64,000 nt of DNA from Polaribacter glomeratus (GTDB taxonomy: Bacteria; Bacteroidota; Bacteroidia; Flavobacteriales; Flavobacteriaceae), in assembly GCF_002954665.1 (NCBI RefSeq), contig NZ_MSCM01000002.1:716767-780766 (forward strand). Reading direction: 5' to 3'. The notes beneath the pieces were generated by a model, which saw only the letters and a program-made list of their open reading frames with translations, ran no database searches and was not told the DNA's origin. Position 1 is the stretch's first letter, and every line of letters begins with the position of its first letter. Position numbers and translations under genes: made by a program. Positions 1-8,777 of this stretch are shown in pieces.

Positions 1-2
1 AT

Positions 3-98
3 AGAAAAGCACCTTCAAACGGTTTTTACAGTATCGAGGCTTCTGAGTTTTTTAAAACAAAACCAATTAGAGTAAAAACCTTGAATACGGTTAATTAA
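3..98 (+). CDS. 3' end of an unidentified protein
   Basis: The first 98 bases hold one open frame that runs in from the left edge and ends in TAA at 96-98. It encodes 31 residues containing GFYSIEASEFFKTKPI. The next base begins the stop codon of the convergent DUF547 gene, so the two genes abut stop to stop, which favours a real coding end over chance. Too little remains to name a family. The glycosyltransferase downstream makes a small-molecule biosynthesis gene possible, but that is only context. Confidence 0.5.
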   Translation, partial: RKAPSNGFYSIEASEFFKTKPIRVKTLNTVN

Positions 99-860
99 TT
101 ATTCTGGTATTGTTCTAAAATTTCCTAATAAAATAGTCCAATCGTAGGTGTTAAAATCTAGTTTTTTAGTTTTTTCTGATGTAATCTTGTACTTTTTTAG
201 AATTTTCTTTGCGCCACAAATTCCTCCAAAGTCGCCTCTAAACCAAGAAAATAGAGCAACAGAATTTGCTATTTTAGTTTCAGAATTATAAGAAGTCTGC
301 TCTTTTAAGTAAGCCGTTGTCATAAAATTAAATTCTTTGTCTAAGTTTTCGGGAGTATAAATTGCAACTGGCGGGCAGCTTTTTGCGCCACAATTTAACG
401 CAAAATGAATGCGCCAATCTATTTTTTTAACGCGTAGTTTACGTTCCCATTTTGGTACAAACCATTTTCGTAAATAACCTAAGCTAATTTTAATTCTAGA
501 TTTTCTAATAATTCCATGTTCTATATCGTCAAAAGATAAGGTTTCACCTGCAATTTTAATTCTTTCTTCGCCAAAGAATTTTCCTTTATCTTTATAAAGT
601 TCGGGGTTTTCTGATAATGAAATTTGAATAAAAGCATTGTATACATTTACCCAAAAAGCAATTTTTTGCGAATCGGTTTTTAGCTGATTCTCTAAATCTG
701 ATAAGGAACTTTTAGCTAAAATATCAATTTGGTTTTCAACCGATTTTCCATCAATAATGCTTTGTAGCAAATTTTGAGAAACTTGGTTATAATCAACTTT
801 ATTTTGAGAACTAACCGCAAATATTGATAAAAAAAAGAAAGAAAATAAAAGCTGTTTCAT
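99..860 (-). CDS. DUF547 domain protein, secreted
   Basis: This 253-residue protein begins with a signal peptide (residues 1-18, ending VSSQ) and carries the DUF547 core. The family hallmark HFALNCGAKSCPPV lies near residue 155, with conserved cysteines and a histidine, and a second cysteine motif (GGICGAKK) follows towards the C-terminus. DUF547 resembles a papain/transglutaminase-like fold by family knowledge, but no reaction is established. It sits in the cell envelope or is exported. The start is 22 bp from the GTG of the divergent glycosyltransferase, so promoter elements of each gene must lie inside the other. In flavobacteria I associate DUF547 genes with arsenosugar-type glycosyltransferases, from memory. 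Confidence 0.85.
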   Translation of the reverse strand: MKQLLFSFFFLSIFAVSSQNKVDYNQVSQNLLQSIIDGKSVENQIDILAKSSLSDLENQLKTDSQKIAFWVNVYNAFIQISLSENPELYKDKGKFFGEERIKIAGETLSFDDIEHGIIRKSRIKISLGYLRKWFVPKWERKLRVKKIDWRIHFALNCGAKSCPPVAIYTPENLDKEFNFMTTAYLKEQTSYNSETKIANSVALFSWFRGDFGGICGAKKILKKYKITSEKTKKLDFNTYDWTILLGNFRTIPE

Positions 861-882
861 ATAAAAAATGTAATTTTAAAAA

Positions 883-1587
883 GTGAAAATATCTGTAATT
901 ATTCCTGTTTACAACGAACAAGAAAACCTTTTAAAAAGGTTGTCGTTTTTAAGTGCACAAGCTAACAAATTTTTGTTAGAAATTATTGTTTCTAATTCTC
1001 CAGAAACCTTTGACGAAACACCATCTATTTGTAAACCACACACTAAAGTTTTATTTTTAAATAGTACTAAAAAAGGAAGAGCGGCACAAATGAATTTTGC
1101 TGCAAGTAAAGCAACTGGAGCTGTTTTATTGTTTTTACATGCAGATGTTCAATTGCCAGATGACTTTTACAATCAAATATTAAACACAATTAAAGCAGGG
1201 AATGAAGCAGGTTTTTTTGCGTATCAATTTGATAAAAACACACGTTTGTTAAATTTTAATAGCAAGTTTACAAAAACGGATGGCTTCTTTGCTGGTGGTG
1301 GAGATCAATGTCATTTTTTTACAAAAAAAGCTTTTGAAACCTTAAAAGGTTACAATGAAGAGTTTTGTATTATGGAAGATTTTGAAATGTTCGATAGAGT
1401 AAGAAAAGCTAAAATTCCGTTTGCTATTATACAATCTAAAGCTACTGTAAGTGCAAGAAAATACGAGAATAATTCCTGGTTAAAAGTAAACTTAATAAAT
1501 GGTTATATGTTTTTAAAGTACAGGTTGGGAGTTCATCCAACGAAGTTGAGGAAAACTTACAAAACCTTATTAAGAGAAGGAACTTAA
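883..1587 (+). CDS. GT2 glycosyltransferase, TIGR04283-like (arsenosugar type)
   Basis: A 234-residue GT-A fold transferase. Residues 3-12 (ISVIIPVYNE) begin the nucleotide-sugar fold; FLHADVQLP supplies the metal-binding acidic motif, and FAGGGDQCHFF followed by IMEDFEMFDR forms the acceptor/catalytic part. This short form with HADV and GGGDQ fits TIGR04283, a family linked to arsenosugar biosynthesis. The start is GTG at 883: the only nearby ATG (868) is followed at once by a stop, and the GTG gives the canonical N-terminus. The gene ends just before a perfect palindromic terminator. The substrate is not shown by sequence, and the expected partners ArsM and ArsS are not in view; a general GT2 role remains possible. 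Confidence 0.82.
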   Translation: MKISVIIPVYNEQENLLKRLSFLSAQANKFLLEIIVSNSPETFDETPSICKPHTKVLFLNSTKKGRAAQMNFAASKATGAVLLFLHADVQLPDDFYNQILNTIKAGNEAGFFAYQFDKNTRLLNFNSKFTKTDGFFAGGGDQCHFFTKKAFETLKGYNEEFCIMEDFEMFDRVRKAKIPFAIIQSKATVSARKYENNSWLKVNLINGYMFLKYRLGVHPTKLRKTYKTLLREGT

Positions 1588-1591
1588 AAGA

Positions 1592-1623
1592 AAAACCGGT
1601 TGTTAAATTTAACAACCGGTTTT
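1592..1623. terminator. Bidirectional terminator, perfect 32-nt palindrome
   Basis: The 16-nt half AAAACCGGTTGTTAAA is followed directly by its exact reverse complement. With A-runs on one side and T-runs on the other it can end both the glycosyltransferase (plus) and the 110-residue gene (minus) that converge here. Confidence 0.85.
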
Positions 1624-1629
1624 GAGATA

Positions 1630-1962
1630 TTATTTTACTTTTACAATGGTTAAGATGGTCTTTACAGTCAACTTAACGCCTGTTTCATCACCGTCATTAT
1701 TTATTTCATCAATTTCTTTAGAACTCCAAGTAATTGAAAACTTTTTACCGATGTTTTCATCATCTTCTAAACCTAATTCTACGTTTTCGTCTAAATCGTA
1801 AAATAAATGTTCTACTTTTTGATCATCAATAAATTTGTAGTAATCATTTTCTGTAACACCTTTAAAAGTAGCAACTAATTTATTTTCTTGAATTGTAACT
1901 TTTTTAGCAGAAAAAGAAACTGCGATAAACAGCACTAAGGCTGCAGTAAATAATTTTTTCAT
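1630..1962 (-). CDS. Small exported protein of unknown function
   Basis: A 110-residue protein with a clear signal peptide (MKKLFTAALVLFIAVSFSA, cleavage near 18-20). The mature part is acidic and looks beta-rich, with an Asp/Glu-dense centre (LDENVELGLEDDENIGKK) and a repetitive TVKTILTIVKVK end. It is probably periplasmic and cysteine-free, so not a lipoprotein. I do not recognise the family. It stands alone between the palindromic terminator and glpD, with 42 bp to the glpD stop. No function can be inferred from its neighbours. Confidence 0.7.
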   Translation of the reverse strand: MKKLFTAALVLFIAVSFSAKKVTIQENKLVATFKGVTENDYYKFIDDQKVEHLFYDLDENVELGLEDDENIGKKFSITWSSKEIDEINNDGDETGVKLTVKTILTIVKVK

Positions 1963-2004
1963 TTGTTTATGAATATTAAAATCGTGTCAAATGTAATAAT
2001 TTTT

Positions 2005-3651
2005 TTAATTGAAAGTTAAAATTGATGTTAAATTTTCATCTAACATTTTAACATTTTTTGCATTTGTTTTTTCATCTAAATGAAGCTGTTTTTCAAACAG
2101 TTGCGTAACATATTCTTTGTATAAATCTACACTTGGTTTGTCAAAAAACAATCTGCCAGTTCTTCGCATAAAAAAGTCTGTAGAATTGCAAGCCATTTCA
2201 TAGTTTATGGTAAACCAAACCTCTGCTTTTATCATTTTTTTTTGTTGATCCTCTTCTGTAAATTCATCAAACTTTTTTAAGATAAGATCTGTTTGCTTGC
2301 CATAATTATATACTAAATATTCGGCATCTTTTTGAGAAAAATCTACTTCTGCAATTCTATTATAGATAGCATCTGTATAGCTTTTTACTTCATTAAAGTT
2401 TTTAAAAGTTCCGCCTGTAAGCACTAATTTTTCTGTTTTTACGTCTTCAAATTCCTTGTCAAAACGACGGTTGTATTTCTTAGCAACTAAATCGACAATA
2501 CGTTCTGCCATTTTTCTGTAGCCAGTTAACTTTCCGCCCGCAATAGAAATCAGTTCTGTATCAGAAACAAAAATCTCATCTTTTCTAGACAATTCTGATG
2601 CCGATTTTCCTTCTTCATGAATTAAAGGACGCAAACCAGCCCAAGAAGATTGCACATCTTCTAGTGTTAAATTTATTTTTGGAAACATATTATTAACGGC
2701 CGATATTAAATAAGATGCATCAACAATACTTGTTTTTATATGGTCTTTATCTTTTTGAAAATTGGTGTCTGTGGTACCAAAGTAGGTAACTTTTCCTCTC
2801 GGAATTGCAAACATCATTCTGCCATCGGGCACATCAAAATATACAGATTGCTTTACAGGTAATTTTTCATGTGCAACTACTAAATGTACTCCTTTTGTTA
2901 AGTGTAAGCGTTTCCCAATTTTAGAATTGTTTAGTTGGCGTAATTCATCAACCCAAGGCCCGCAAGCATTTACTACGTATTTCGCTTTAATTGAGTAATT
3001 TTCGCTAGAAAACGCATCTTTTACAGTGGTACCAACTACTCTATTTTCTTCATAAATAAATTGGGTAGCTTCGGTATAATTAATAATTTTTGCATCATAA
3101 TTTAACGCTGTTTTTAACACTTCGATTGTTAAACGAGCATCATCAGTTCTGTATTCTGCATAATAACCAGCGCCATTTAAAATCTTTTTAGGCAGTAAAG
3201 GTTCTTTTTCTAGCGCCTCTTTTTTTGTAAGCATTTTGCGTTTGTCTTCTCCTTCTACAGAAGCCAGAATATCGTAGACTTTTAAACCTATAGATGTTAA
3301 CCAAGAACCATAGGTTCCGCCATCAATTAAAGGTAAAATCATTTTTTCTGGAATTACTAAATGTGGTGCTAATTTGTGTACAATTGCACGCTCTGTGCCT
3401 ACTTCTTTTACCAACCAAAAATCGAATTGTTTTAAGTAGCGCAAACCTCCATGAATTAGTTTTGTTGATTTGCTACTTGTACCAGAAGCGAAGTCGTTTT
3501 TTTCTATCAAGGCAACTTTCATTCCACGCGAGGCTGCGTCTAAAGCAATTCCTGCACCTGTAATTCCGCCGCCAATTATTAAAACATCGAACTCTTTGGT
3601 TTGTAACTCTTTGGTGATATTTTCTCTGTTGAAATATGAAAAATTGTGCAT
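2005..3651 (-). CDS. glpD: Glycerol-3-phosphate dehydrogenase (aerobic, FAD)
   Basis: Oxidises sn-glycerol 3-phosphate to dihydroxyacetone phosphate and passes electrons to the quinone pool, at the inner membrane. The 548-residue length is normal. The FAD-binding Rossmann motif VLIIGGGITGAGIALDAA spans about residues 23-40, followed by the family signatures ASGTSSKSTKLIHGGLRYL and YFGTTDTNF, and a C-terminal DAO_C domain. Its partner glpK is in the same window at 7.2-8.7 kb on the same strand, but a two-component system and other genes separate them, so they are not one operon here. No glpF is visible. The start at 3651 is the only one that fits the family N-terminus. Confidence 0.96.
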   Translation of the reverse strand: MHNFSYFNRENITKELQTKEFDVLIIGGGITGAGIALDAASRGMKVALIEKNDFASGTSSKSTKLIHGGLRYLKQFDFWLVKEVGTERAIVHKLAPHLVIPEKMILPLIDGGTYGSWLTSIGLKVYDILASVEGEDKRKMLTKKEALEKEPLLPKKILNGAGYYAEYRTDDARLTIEVLKTALNYDAKIINYTEATQFIYEENRVVGTTVKDAFSSENYSIKAKYVVNACGPWVDELRQLNNSKIGKRLHLTKGVHLVVAHEKLPVKQSVYFDVPDGRMMFAIPRGKVTYFGTTDTNFQKDKDHIKTSIVDASYLISAVNNMFPKINLTLEDVQSSWAGLRPLIHEEGKSASELSRKDEIFVSDTELISIAGGKLTGYRKMAERIVDLVAKKYNRRFDKEFEDVKTEKLVLTGGTFKNFNEVKSYTDAIYNRIAEVDFSQKDAEYLVYNYGKQTDLILKKFDEFTEEDQQKKMIKAEVWFTINYEMACNSTDFFMRRTGRLFFDKPSVDLYKEYVTQLFEKQLHLDEKTNAKNVKMLDENLTSILTFN

Positions 3652-3668
3652 AGAAAAAGTTAAAAATG

Positions 3669-3698
3669 TTTGCTAGTTTAACGAAAAGATTATATTTG
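3669..3698 (+). promoter_or_regulatory. Bacteroidota-type promoter of the TerB gene
   Basis: TTTG at 3669-3672, an 18-nt spacer, then TATATTTG at 3691-3698 match the Bacteroidota primary sigma consensus (TTTG, 18-19 nt, TAnnTTTG). Transcription would start about 45 nt upstream of the ATG at 3749. Confidence 0.65.
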
Positions 3699-3748
3699 CC
3701 AACAAAGTACAAAAAAAGCAATAATTTAACCCATTTAATTATTTTTAA

Positions 3749-4183
3749 ATGTCAATATCAGATTTATATTCTAGCGGAAAGCACAAACAAGAAATAGGTC
3801 ATTTTTCCAATATTGTAAAAATGGCAAAAGCAAACGGTAAAATTAGCGAAGAAGAAGAAGCTTTGTTAATTAAATCGGCAAAGAAATTACATATTACTAC
3901 AGAAGAGTTTAAAATTATTTTAGAGAATCCAGATAAATTTCCAATAAATCCTCCTGTAAATTACGAAGAAAGAATTGAGCGTTTATTCTTTTTAACAAAA
4001 ATGATTGTTGCTGACGGTGAGGTAAATGAATTGCAGGTTGTGTTATTACGTAAAGTTGCTATAGGATTACATTTTCCGGTTGACACTGTCGATAAATTAT
4101 GCAATGAAGCAATTCAATTAGTTATAAAAGACAACGATTTAGTTAGTTTTACGGTTGCGATTAAAAAGATAGGCAGTATTTAA
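3749..4183 (+). CDS. TerB-family (tellurite-resistance-like) protein
   Basis: A 144-residue, all-helical cytoplasmic protein. Two similar helical units each carry a short acidic motif: MAKANGKISEEEEALL near residues 26-41 and MIVADGEVNELQVVLL near residues 89-104. This repeat, in which Asp/Glu may bind a metal, is typical of the TerB/DjlA-N superfamily. No Ter operon (terC/D/E/Z) is nearby, so a tellurite function should not be assumed; lone TerB genes are common in flavobacteria and have unknown roles. A strong promoter lies 50-80 bp upstream. Confidence 0.8.
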   Translation: MSISDLYSSGKHKQEIGHFSNIVKMAKANGKISEEEEALLIKSAKKLHITTEEFKIILENPDKFPINPPVNYEERIERLFFLTKMIVADGEVNELQVVLLRKVAIGLHFPVDTVDKLCNEAIQLVIKDNDLVSFTVAIKKIGSI

Positions 4184-4188
4184 GGGTT

Positions 4189-4731
4189 TTATTTTAGAAT
4201 ATTGGTTGGTAAACCATCAATACTTGATTGATTTTTGTCTTTCCAATAGTGTTCAATATTTTCTGTACCTTGTTCTGCAGCCCAATCATTTAAGTCGTTT
4301 CTTTCTCCTTTAAACTCAAAAAACGGAATCGACATTCCGCAAGAAGTTTGAGCGGTTTGTATTGTTATTTCAAAAATTTGACGCGTTCCAGGTGTTATTG
4401 GAAAAAGTGAAATTAATTCGTTCCAAGATGAACTTGTTGGTTTAATTTCTTTTCCTTTTCCATATAAACGTAAAATGTTTGGCACTTTCTCAAAAGAACA
4501 AAACATAATTGTAATACGCTCATTTTCTAACAAATGAGCGGCAGTTTCATTGCCACTTCCCGTAACACTTAGCCATAAAACTCGGTTTTCATCAAGTACT
4601 CTAAAAGAATCCATTCCTTTAGGAGATAAATTTATTCTACCTGAATTTGGTGCAGTTGCAACAAAGAATATTTTTTGGGCTTCAATAAACTTTTGAAGTT
4701 TTGAAGTGATTTTTTTGTAAAACTTAGACAT
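4189..4731 (-). CDS. Pyridoxamine 5'-phosphate oxidase-like flavoprotein
   Basis: A 180-residue split-barrel protein. The N-terminal half holds the PNPOx-like pattern: KIFFVATAPNSGRINLSPKG, then a VLWLSVTGSGNETAAHL strand-turn that would contact the FMN phosphate, and ITIMFCSFEKVPNILRLYGKG. Members bind FMN, F420 or heme; this type is not the pyridoxal-phosphate biosynthetic enzyme itself, and the substrate is unknown. It is convergent with the TerB gene (5 bp apart) and ends upstream-adjacent to the response regulator gene (2 bp), so it may be the last gene of that minus-strand operon. Confidence 0.85.
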   Translation of the reverse strand: MSKFYKKITSKLQKFIEAQKIFFVATAPNSGRINLSPKGMDSFRVLDENRVLWLSVTGSGNETAAHLLENERITIMFCSFEKVPNILRLYGKGKEIKPTSSSWNELISLFPITPGTRQIFEITIQTAQTSCGMSIPFFEFKGERNDLNDWAAEQGTENIEHYWKDKNQSSIDGLPTNILK

Positions 4732-4733
4732 AT

Positions 4734-5405
4734 TTAAACATTAAAATGATCAAGAAATTCTTGCTTATATTTTTGTCCTAAAGGTATTTTATTTGTGTTA
4801 ATGATTGCTAAATTTCCTTCTATATAATCTAATTTATTTTTATTGATGATAAACGATTTATGAACTTTTATAAAAATAGACTTTGGCAGCGAATTATGCA
4901 TCATTTTTAAGGATTTATAAGTTACTAAAAAGCTATTTTTTAAATGAACTTTAATATAATCTCCCAAACCTTCAATAAAATAAATGTCTTCTATTTTTAT
5001 CTGATGTAATTTTTTGTCGGCCTTTACTATGATATAATCTATTTTAACATCATTTAAATCTTTAACTTTTGTAACTGCTTTTATAAAACGCTGAAATGAA
5101 AAAGGTTTTAGTAAATAATCTGTTGCATCAACTTCAAAACCCTCTAAAGCGTGGGCAGAATAAGCCGTTGTAAAAATTACTTTTGGCGGATTTTTAAGTG
5201 ATTTATAAAAATCGATTCCAGAAAGTTGTGGCATATTTATGTCTAAAAAAACTAAATCTACCGTGTTGTTTTTTAAATATTCTAAAGCTTCTAAAGCATT
5301 ATTACAAACATGAACCAACTCTAAATACTCAATTTTTTGTATAAATGATTTTAGCACGTTTTGCGAAGAAGGTTCATCATCAATTATTAAGCAACTTACA
5401 TTCAT
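4734..5405 (-). CDS. LytTR-type response regulator
   Basis: A 223-residue regulator with an N-terminal receiver (residues 1-120) and a C-terminal LytTR DNA-binding domain (about 130-223). Receiver residues are intact: acidic pair D9-D10, phospho-acceptor D55 (LVFLDINMP), T79/T80 and K100 (YLLKPF). The LytTR part shows YFIEGLGDYIKVHL and FIKVHKSFIINKNKLDYIEG, both typical. The gene overlaps the kinase gene by 4 nt, so they are translationally coupled. The target genes are unknown; the lipoprotein at the head of the operon is the obvious candidate. Confidence 0.95.
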   Translation of the reverse strand: MNVSCLIIDDEPSSQNVLKSFIQKIEYLELVHVCNNALEALEYLKNNTVDLVFLDINMPQLSGIDFYKSLKNPPKVIFTTAYSAHALEGFEVDATDYLLKPFSFQRFIKAVTKVKDLNDVKIDYIIVKADKKLHQIKIEDIYFIEGLGDYIKVHLKNSFLVTYKSLKMMHNSLPKSIFIKVHKSFIINKNKLDYIEGNLAIINTNKIPLGQKYKQEFLDHFNV

Positions 5406-6457
5406 TTTTTTAGATCTATTGTTAGTTTTACTGTAAAAATAGTTTCAGTATTTTCAACCGAAAAAAGATGTTTATCAGCATAAATAATGGCTAGGTTTTC
5501 TTTAATGTTTTTTAGACCAATTCCGGTTTCTGTTTTTGAGTTATAATGTATGTTTTTTTGAAAATTATTAGAAATTTCAAAAGTTATTTTCTTGTTTTTG
5601 GCTGATAATTGTATATCAATATAAGGATTTTTTACACCACTTTTTAATCCGTGTTTAAAACTATTTTCTAGCAAAGGCAATAACAACATTGGGTAGATTT
5701 CTAAATCTTCATCAACTTTAAAATTAAATGAAATTGTAGAATCATTTACATGTCTATTTTTTTCAAATTCGATGTAATTTTGAAGTAATTCAATTTCTTT
5801 TCTGATCGTTATTTTATCAGCATTTACATCATAAATAGCATACCTTAAAATATCTGATAATTGTAAAATGGCATTGGTAATTTCTTTTTTTTCATCAATT
5901 GCCAACGAATACAAAACGTTTAAAGAATTAAATAAAAAATGCGGATTTATCTGACCTTTTAAATAATACAACTGATTTTCTATTTGCTGTTTCTGAATTT
6001 TAAGTGTTTTGTTTTCTAATTGATTTAAATAAACCCAATCTTCTGCAAGTTTTACAAGAACAGAAAGGATAAAAAACACCGAAAAAATAAAATAGATTTC
6101 TATGGTATTATGATAAGAAATAAAGAAATAATCGCTAAAAAAGTTTGCAACCAACACATTAAAAAGCCACGGATTTAGTTGTGCAAAAACCAAAAGGTTT
6201 AAAATAAAAAGGGCACCAAAAAACGCATATTTTTCCTTTTTAAGATATCTTGGAACCAACCAATATAAATTAATACAACTAGGAATTACCAGTGTAAAAA
6301 TAAAACTAGCTGTGTAGATATAATCTATTTTTGAGGGTGATGAGCTTCCAGAAAAAAGAAACAATAGTATTAGAAAAGTACAACACCATAAAATAGTATT
6401 AAAAACTACTATATGGTGTGTATTTGTTTTTGTTAAAAGAGATTTAGTTTCTTGCAT
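5402..6457 (-). CDS. LytS-type sensor histidine kinase
   Basis: A 351-residue inner-membrane kinase of the His_kinase (PF06580) group. Four predicted membrane helices (about 17-37, 47-67, 78-98, 122-142) form the sensor, followed by a coiled-coil linker and the phospho-acceptor box QINPHFLFNSLN with H173. An ATP-binding HATPase domain follows (LLLPLLENSFKHGLKSG, then GIGLKNIKENL). It has no separate periplasmic sensor domain, so it probably senses something in or at the membrane. It overlaps the regulator by 4 nt and the upstream lipoprotein gene by 14 nt, giving a tight three-gene unit. Confidence 0.95.
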   Translation of the reverse strand: MQETKSLLTKTNTHHIVVFNTILWCCTFLILLFLFSGSSSPSKIDYIYTASFIFTLVIPSCINLYWLVPRYLKKEKYAFFGALFILNLLVFAQLNPWLFNVLVANFFSDYFFISYHNTIEIYFIFSVFFILSVLVKLAEDWVYLNQLENKTLKIQKQQIENQLYYLKGQINPHFLFNSLNVLYSLAIDEKKEITNAILQLSDILRYAIYDVNADKITIRKEIELLQNYIEFEKNRHVNDSTISFNFKVDEDLEIYPMLLLPLLENSFKHGLKSGVKNPYIDIQLSAKNKKITFEISNNFQKNIHYNSKTETGIGLKNIKENLAIIYADKHLFSVENTETIFTVKLTIDLKK

Positions 6458-7100
6458 TTACTTTATGTAATGTAAATTGTGTAGAGGTTTCCCATTTTTC
6501 AACATCGGCAGAAGCCATATATTTTTCAACGAATTTTTGTAACTCTTTAGAGTTAGCGGTTAGCAAATAGTCTTCATTTATTAAACCAAACGTTTCGTGT
6601 TTTATTTTAATTTTTTGTTCTTTAAAAAGTGTTTTAATTTTGTCTTCATCTAGCCATTTTATTTCTATTTCACCGTTTTTTTGAACATCATATTTTACCA
6701 AACTATGCGTGTAAACAGAATGACTCTCTAATAAATTATCTATATCTTCTTGATGATCTAAAGGGAAAAAATCTAAAAATTTTTGATGGTTAATTTTAAA
6801 CGGTGTAGCAATAAAAAGCACTTTCTTGCCTTCAAATTCTCTTAAAATATAATAGCTATTTTTATACTCTTTATAGATTTTTAAATCATCTTCTTTCATT
6901 TTAGCAACTGGATTGTCTTTGGTCATTTCACTTATAAATGAAACAACTTTCCAAGTTCCATTTTTTGAATCTCTCCAGTCACCAATAAAATTTTTATCAA
7001 AAGAGATGGTTTCTTTGGTGTAAAAAGGATGTAACGATTTTACCACACAAGAAGTAAATAATATGAAGCAAATTCCTAAAAGTACGTTTCTAGTTTTCAT
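6444..7100 (-). CDS. Lipoprotein heading the two-component operon
   Basis: A 218-residue lipoprotein: the signal peptide ends in a lipobox (FILFTSCVVKS, Cys at residue 18). The mature part resembles small lipocalin-like or beta-sandwich envelope proteins (IGDWRDSKNGTWKVVSF), but I cannot name a family. Its 3' end overlaps the histidine kinase by 14 nt in another frame, so it is co-translated with the kinase and regulator. Possible roles are as a sensor accessory of the kinase or as an autoregulated target; the sequence does not decide between them. Confidence 0.75.
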   Translation of the reverse strand: MKTRNVLLGICFILFTSCVVKSLHPFYTKETISFDKNFIGDWRDSKNGTWKVVSFISEMTKDNPVAKMKEDDLKIYKEYKNSYYILREFEGKKVLFIATPFKINHQKFLDFFPLDHQEDIDNLLESHSVYTHSLVKYDVQKNGEIEIKWLDEDKIKTLFKEQKIKIKHETFGLINEDYLLTANSKELQKFVEKYMASADVEKWETSTQFTLHKVNARN

Positions 7101-7210
7101 AAGTATGAATTTATAGTTATTTGCTACAAAAAAAGGGTAGAAGCACGTAAAAAAGAAATTTTTTAGACAAACACTCTTTTTTTCTCGGTAAAACAGTTTT
7201 TAAACTAAAA

Positions 7211-8695
7211 TTAATCAATCCAATCTTTAGAGCGCTCTAATGCTTTCAACCACTTTTTATATAAACGTTCTCTTTTTTCTGATGTATATTTTGGTGTAAA
7301 TTCTTGCTCTATTTTTCGATGCGATAAAATTTCTTCTTGTTTCCATAAGCCCACGCAAATTCCTGCTAAATAAGCAGCACCCATAATGGTTGTTTCTGTA
7401 ATTTTAGGACGCTCAACAACAACATCTAACATATCGGCTTGAAACTGCATCAATAAATTATTGGCACTTGCGCCACCATCTACTTTTAAAGAAGTTAACG
7501 GCGTTTCTGCATCATTTTGCATGGCAACTAATAAGTCTTTTGTTTGATAAGCCAACGATTGCAAAGTGGCTTTTATTAAGTGATTTTTACCTGTATCGCG
7601 TGTTAAACCAAAAATAGCACCTCTTGCATACATATCCCAATAAGGAGCGCCTAAACCCGCAAAAGCAGGTACAACAATGACTGGGTTTTCGCCTTTAACT
7701 TCTTTTGCAAAAGCTTCACTTTCTTCTGCAGATTTTATAATTTGCAAACCGTCTCTTAACCATTGTATCGCAGCGCCAGCCACAAAAACACTGCCTTCTA
7801 AAGCATAATAGACTTTATTGTCAATCCCCCATGCAATGGTAGTTAACAAACCGTTTTTAGAAAACTGAAGTTCCGTACCCGTATTCATCAATAAAAAACA
7901 ACCTGTACCGTAGGTGTTTTTTGCTTCGCCTTTTTTAAAACAAGCTTGTCCAAAAAGAGCGGCTTGTTGATCGCCTGCAATTCCTGCAATCGGAATTTGA
8001 TGTCCATCTAAAACATAATCACCAAAATGAAAAGAAGATGGTTTTACTTCTGGTAAAATCGATTTAGGGATGTTTAAGGCTGCTAAAATTGTATCGTCCC
8101 AACATAAGTTTTTGATATCAAAAAGCATCGTTCTTGATGCGTTGCTGTAATCTGTTGCATGTACTTTTTTATCCGTTAAATTCCATAATAACCAAGAATC
8201 GATGGTTCCAAAAAGTAAATTTCCTTTGTCTGCTTCTTTTCTTGCTTTCGGTACATTTTCTAAAATCCAATGAATTTTTGTTCCAGAAAAATACGCATCA
8301 ACTACTAAACCTGTAGTTTGTTTTATATGCTTTTCTAATCCTTCTTTCTTTAATGTTTCACAAACAGCTACAGTTCTTTTGTCTTGCCAAACGATAGCGT
8401 TATAAATAGGTTTTCCGGTGTTTTTATTCCAAATAACAGTTGTTTCTCTTTGGTTTGTAATTCCTAAACCAACAATATCAACATTGCTAATAGTTGCTTT
8501 TTGGATTACTTTTTTTAAAGTTGATAACTGCGTTTCTAAAATCTCTAAAGCATCGTGCTCTACCCAACCAGATTTAGGAAATATTTGTTGAATTTCTTGC
8601 TGCTCCATGCCAACAATAGTTCCTTTTTCATCAACAATTATAGCGCGAGAACTCGTAGTTCCTTGATCTAAAGCAAGAATATATTTTTTTGACAT
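7211..8695 (-). CDS. glpK: Glycerol kinase
   Basis: Phosphorylates glycerol to glycerol 3-phosphate, the substrate of GlpD encoded at 2.0-3.7 kb. I place the start at the ATG ending at 8695, giving 494 residues beginning [20 protein letters not shown], the usual FGGY kinase start. A longer in-frame reading would add 82 unrelated residues and run into the divergent antiporter gene. Visible motifs are phosphate-1 DQGTTSSRA, the WQDKRT substrate loop, the [15 protein letters not shown] phosphate-2 region and [19 protein letters not shown] adenosine region. The fructose-1,6-bisphosphate and EIIA-Glc control known in enterobacteria cannot be judged here. Confidence 0.96.
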   Translation of the reverse strand: MSKKYILALDQGTTSSRAIIVDEKGTIVGMEQQEIQQIFPKSGWVEHDALEILETQLSTLKKVIQKATISNVDIVGLGITNQRETTVIWNKNTGKPIYNAIVWQDKRTVAVCETLKKEGLEKHIKQTTGLVVDAYFSGTKIHWILENVPKARKEADKGNLLFGTIDSWLLWNLTDKKVHATDYSNASRTMLFDIKNLCWDDTILAALNIPKSILPEVKPSSFHFGDYVLDGHQIPIAGIAGDQQAALFGQACFKKGEAKNTYGTGCFLLMNTGTELQFSKNGLLTTIAWGIDNKVYYALEGSVFVAGAAIQWLRDGLQIIKSAEESEAFAKEVKGENPVIVVPAFAGLGAPYWDMYARGAIFGLTRDTGKNHLIKATLQSLAYQTKDLLVAMQNDAETPLTSLKVDGGASANNLLMQFQADMLDVVVERPKITETTIMGAAYLAGICVGLWKQEEILSHRKIEQEFTPKYTSEKRERLYKKWLKALERSKDWID

Positions 8696-8777
8696 TTGGA
8701 TTGTAAAAGATGAACAGCAATTTACAAAATAACATGTATATAAATTATTACCTTTAACCAAAATAAACACTCTTTTT

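Noticed and set aside
3294..3721. Open frames opposite and out of frame to glpD
   Set aside because: They have no codon or motif sense; glpD is a complete gene here.
3749..4183. Tellurite-resistance operon
   Set aside because: Only a lone TerB-like gene is present; no terC/D/E/Z neighbours.
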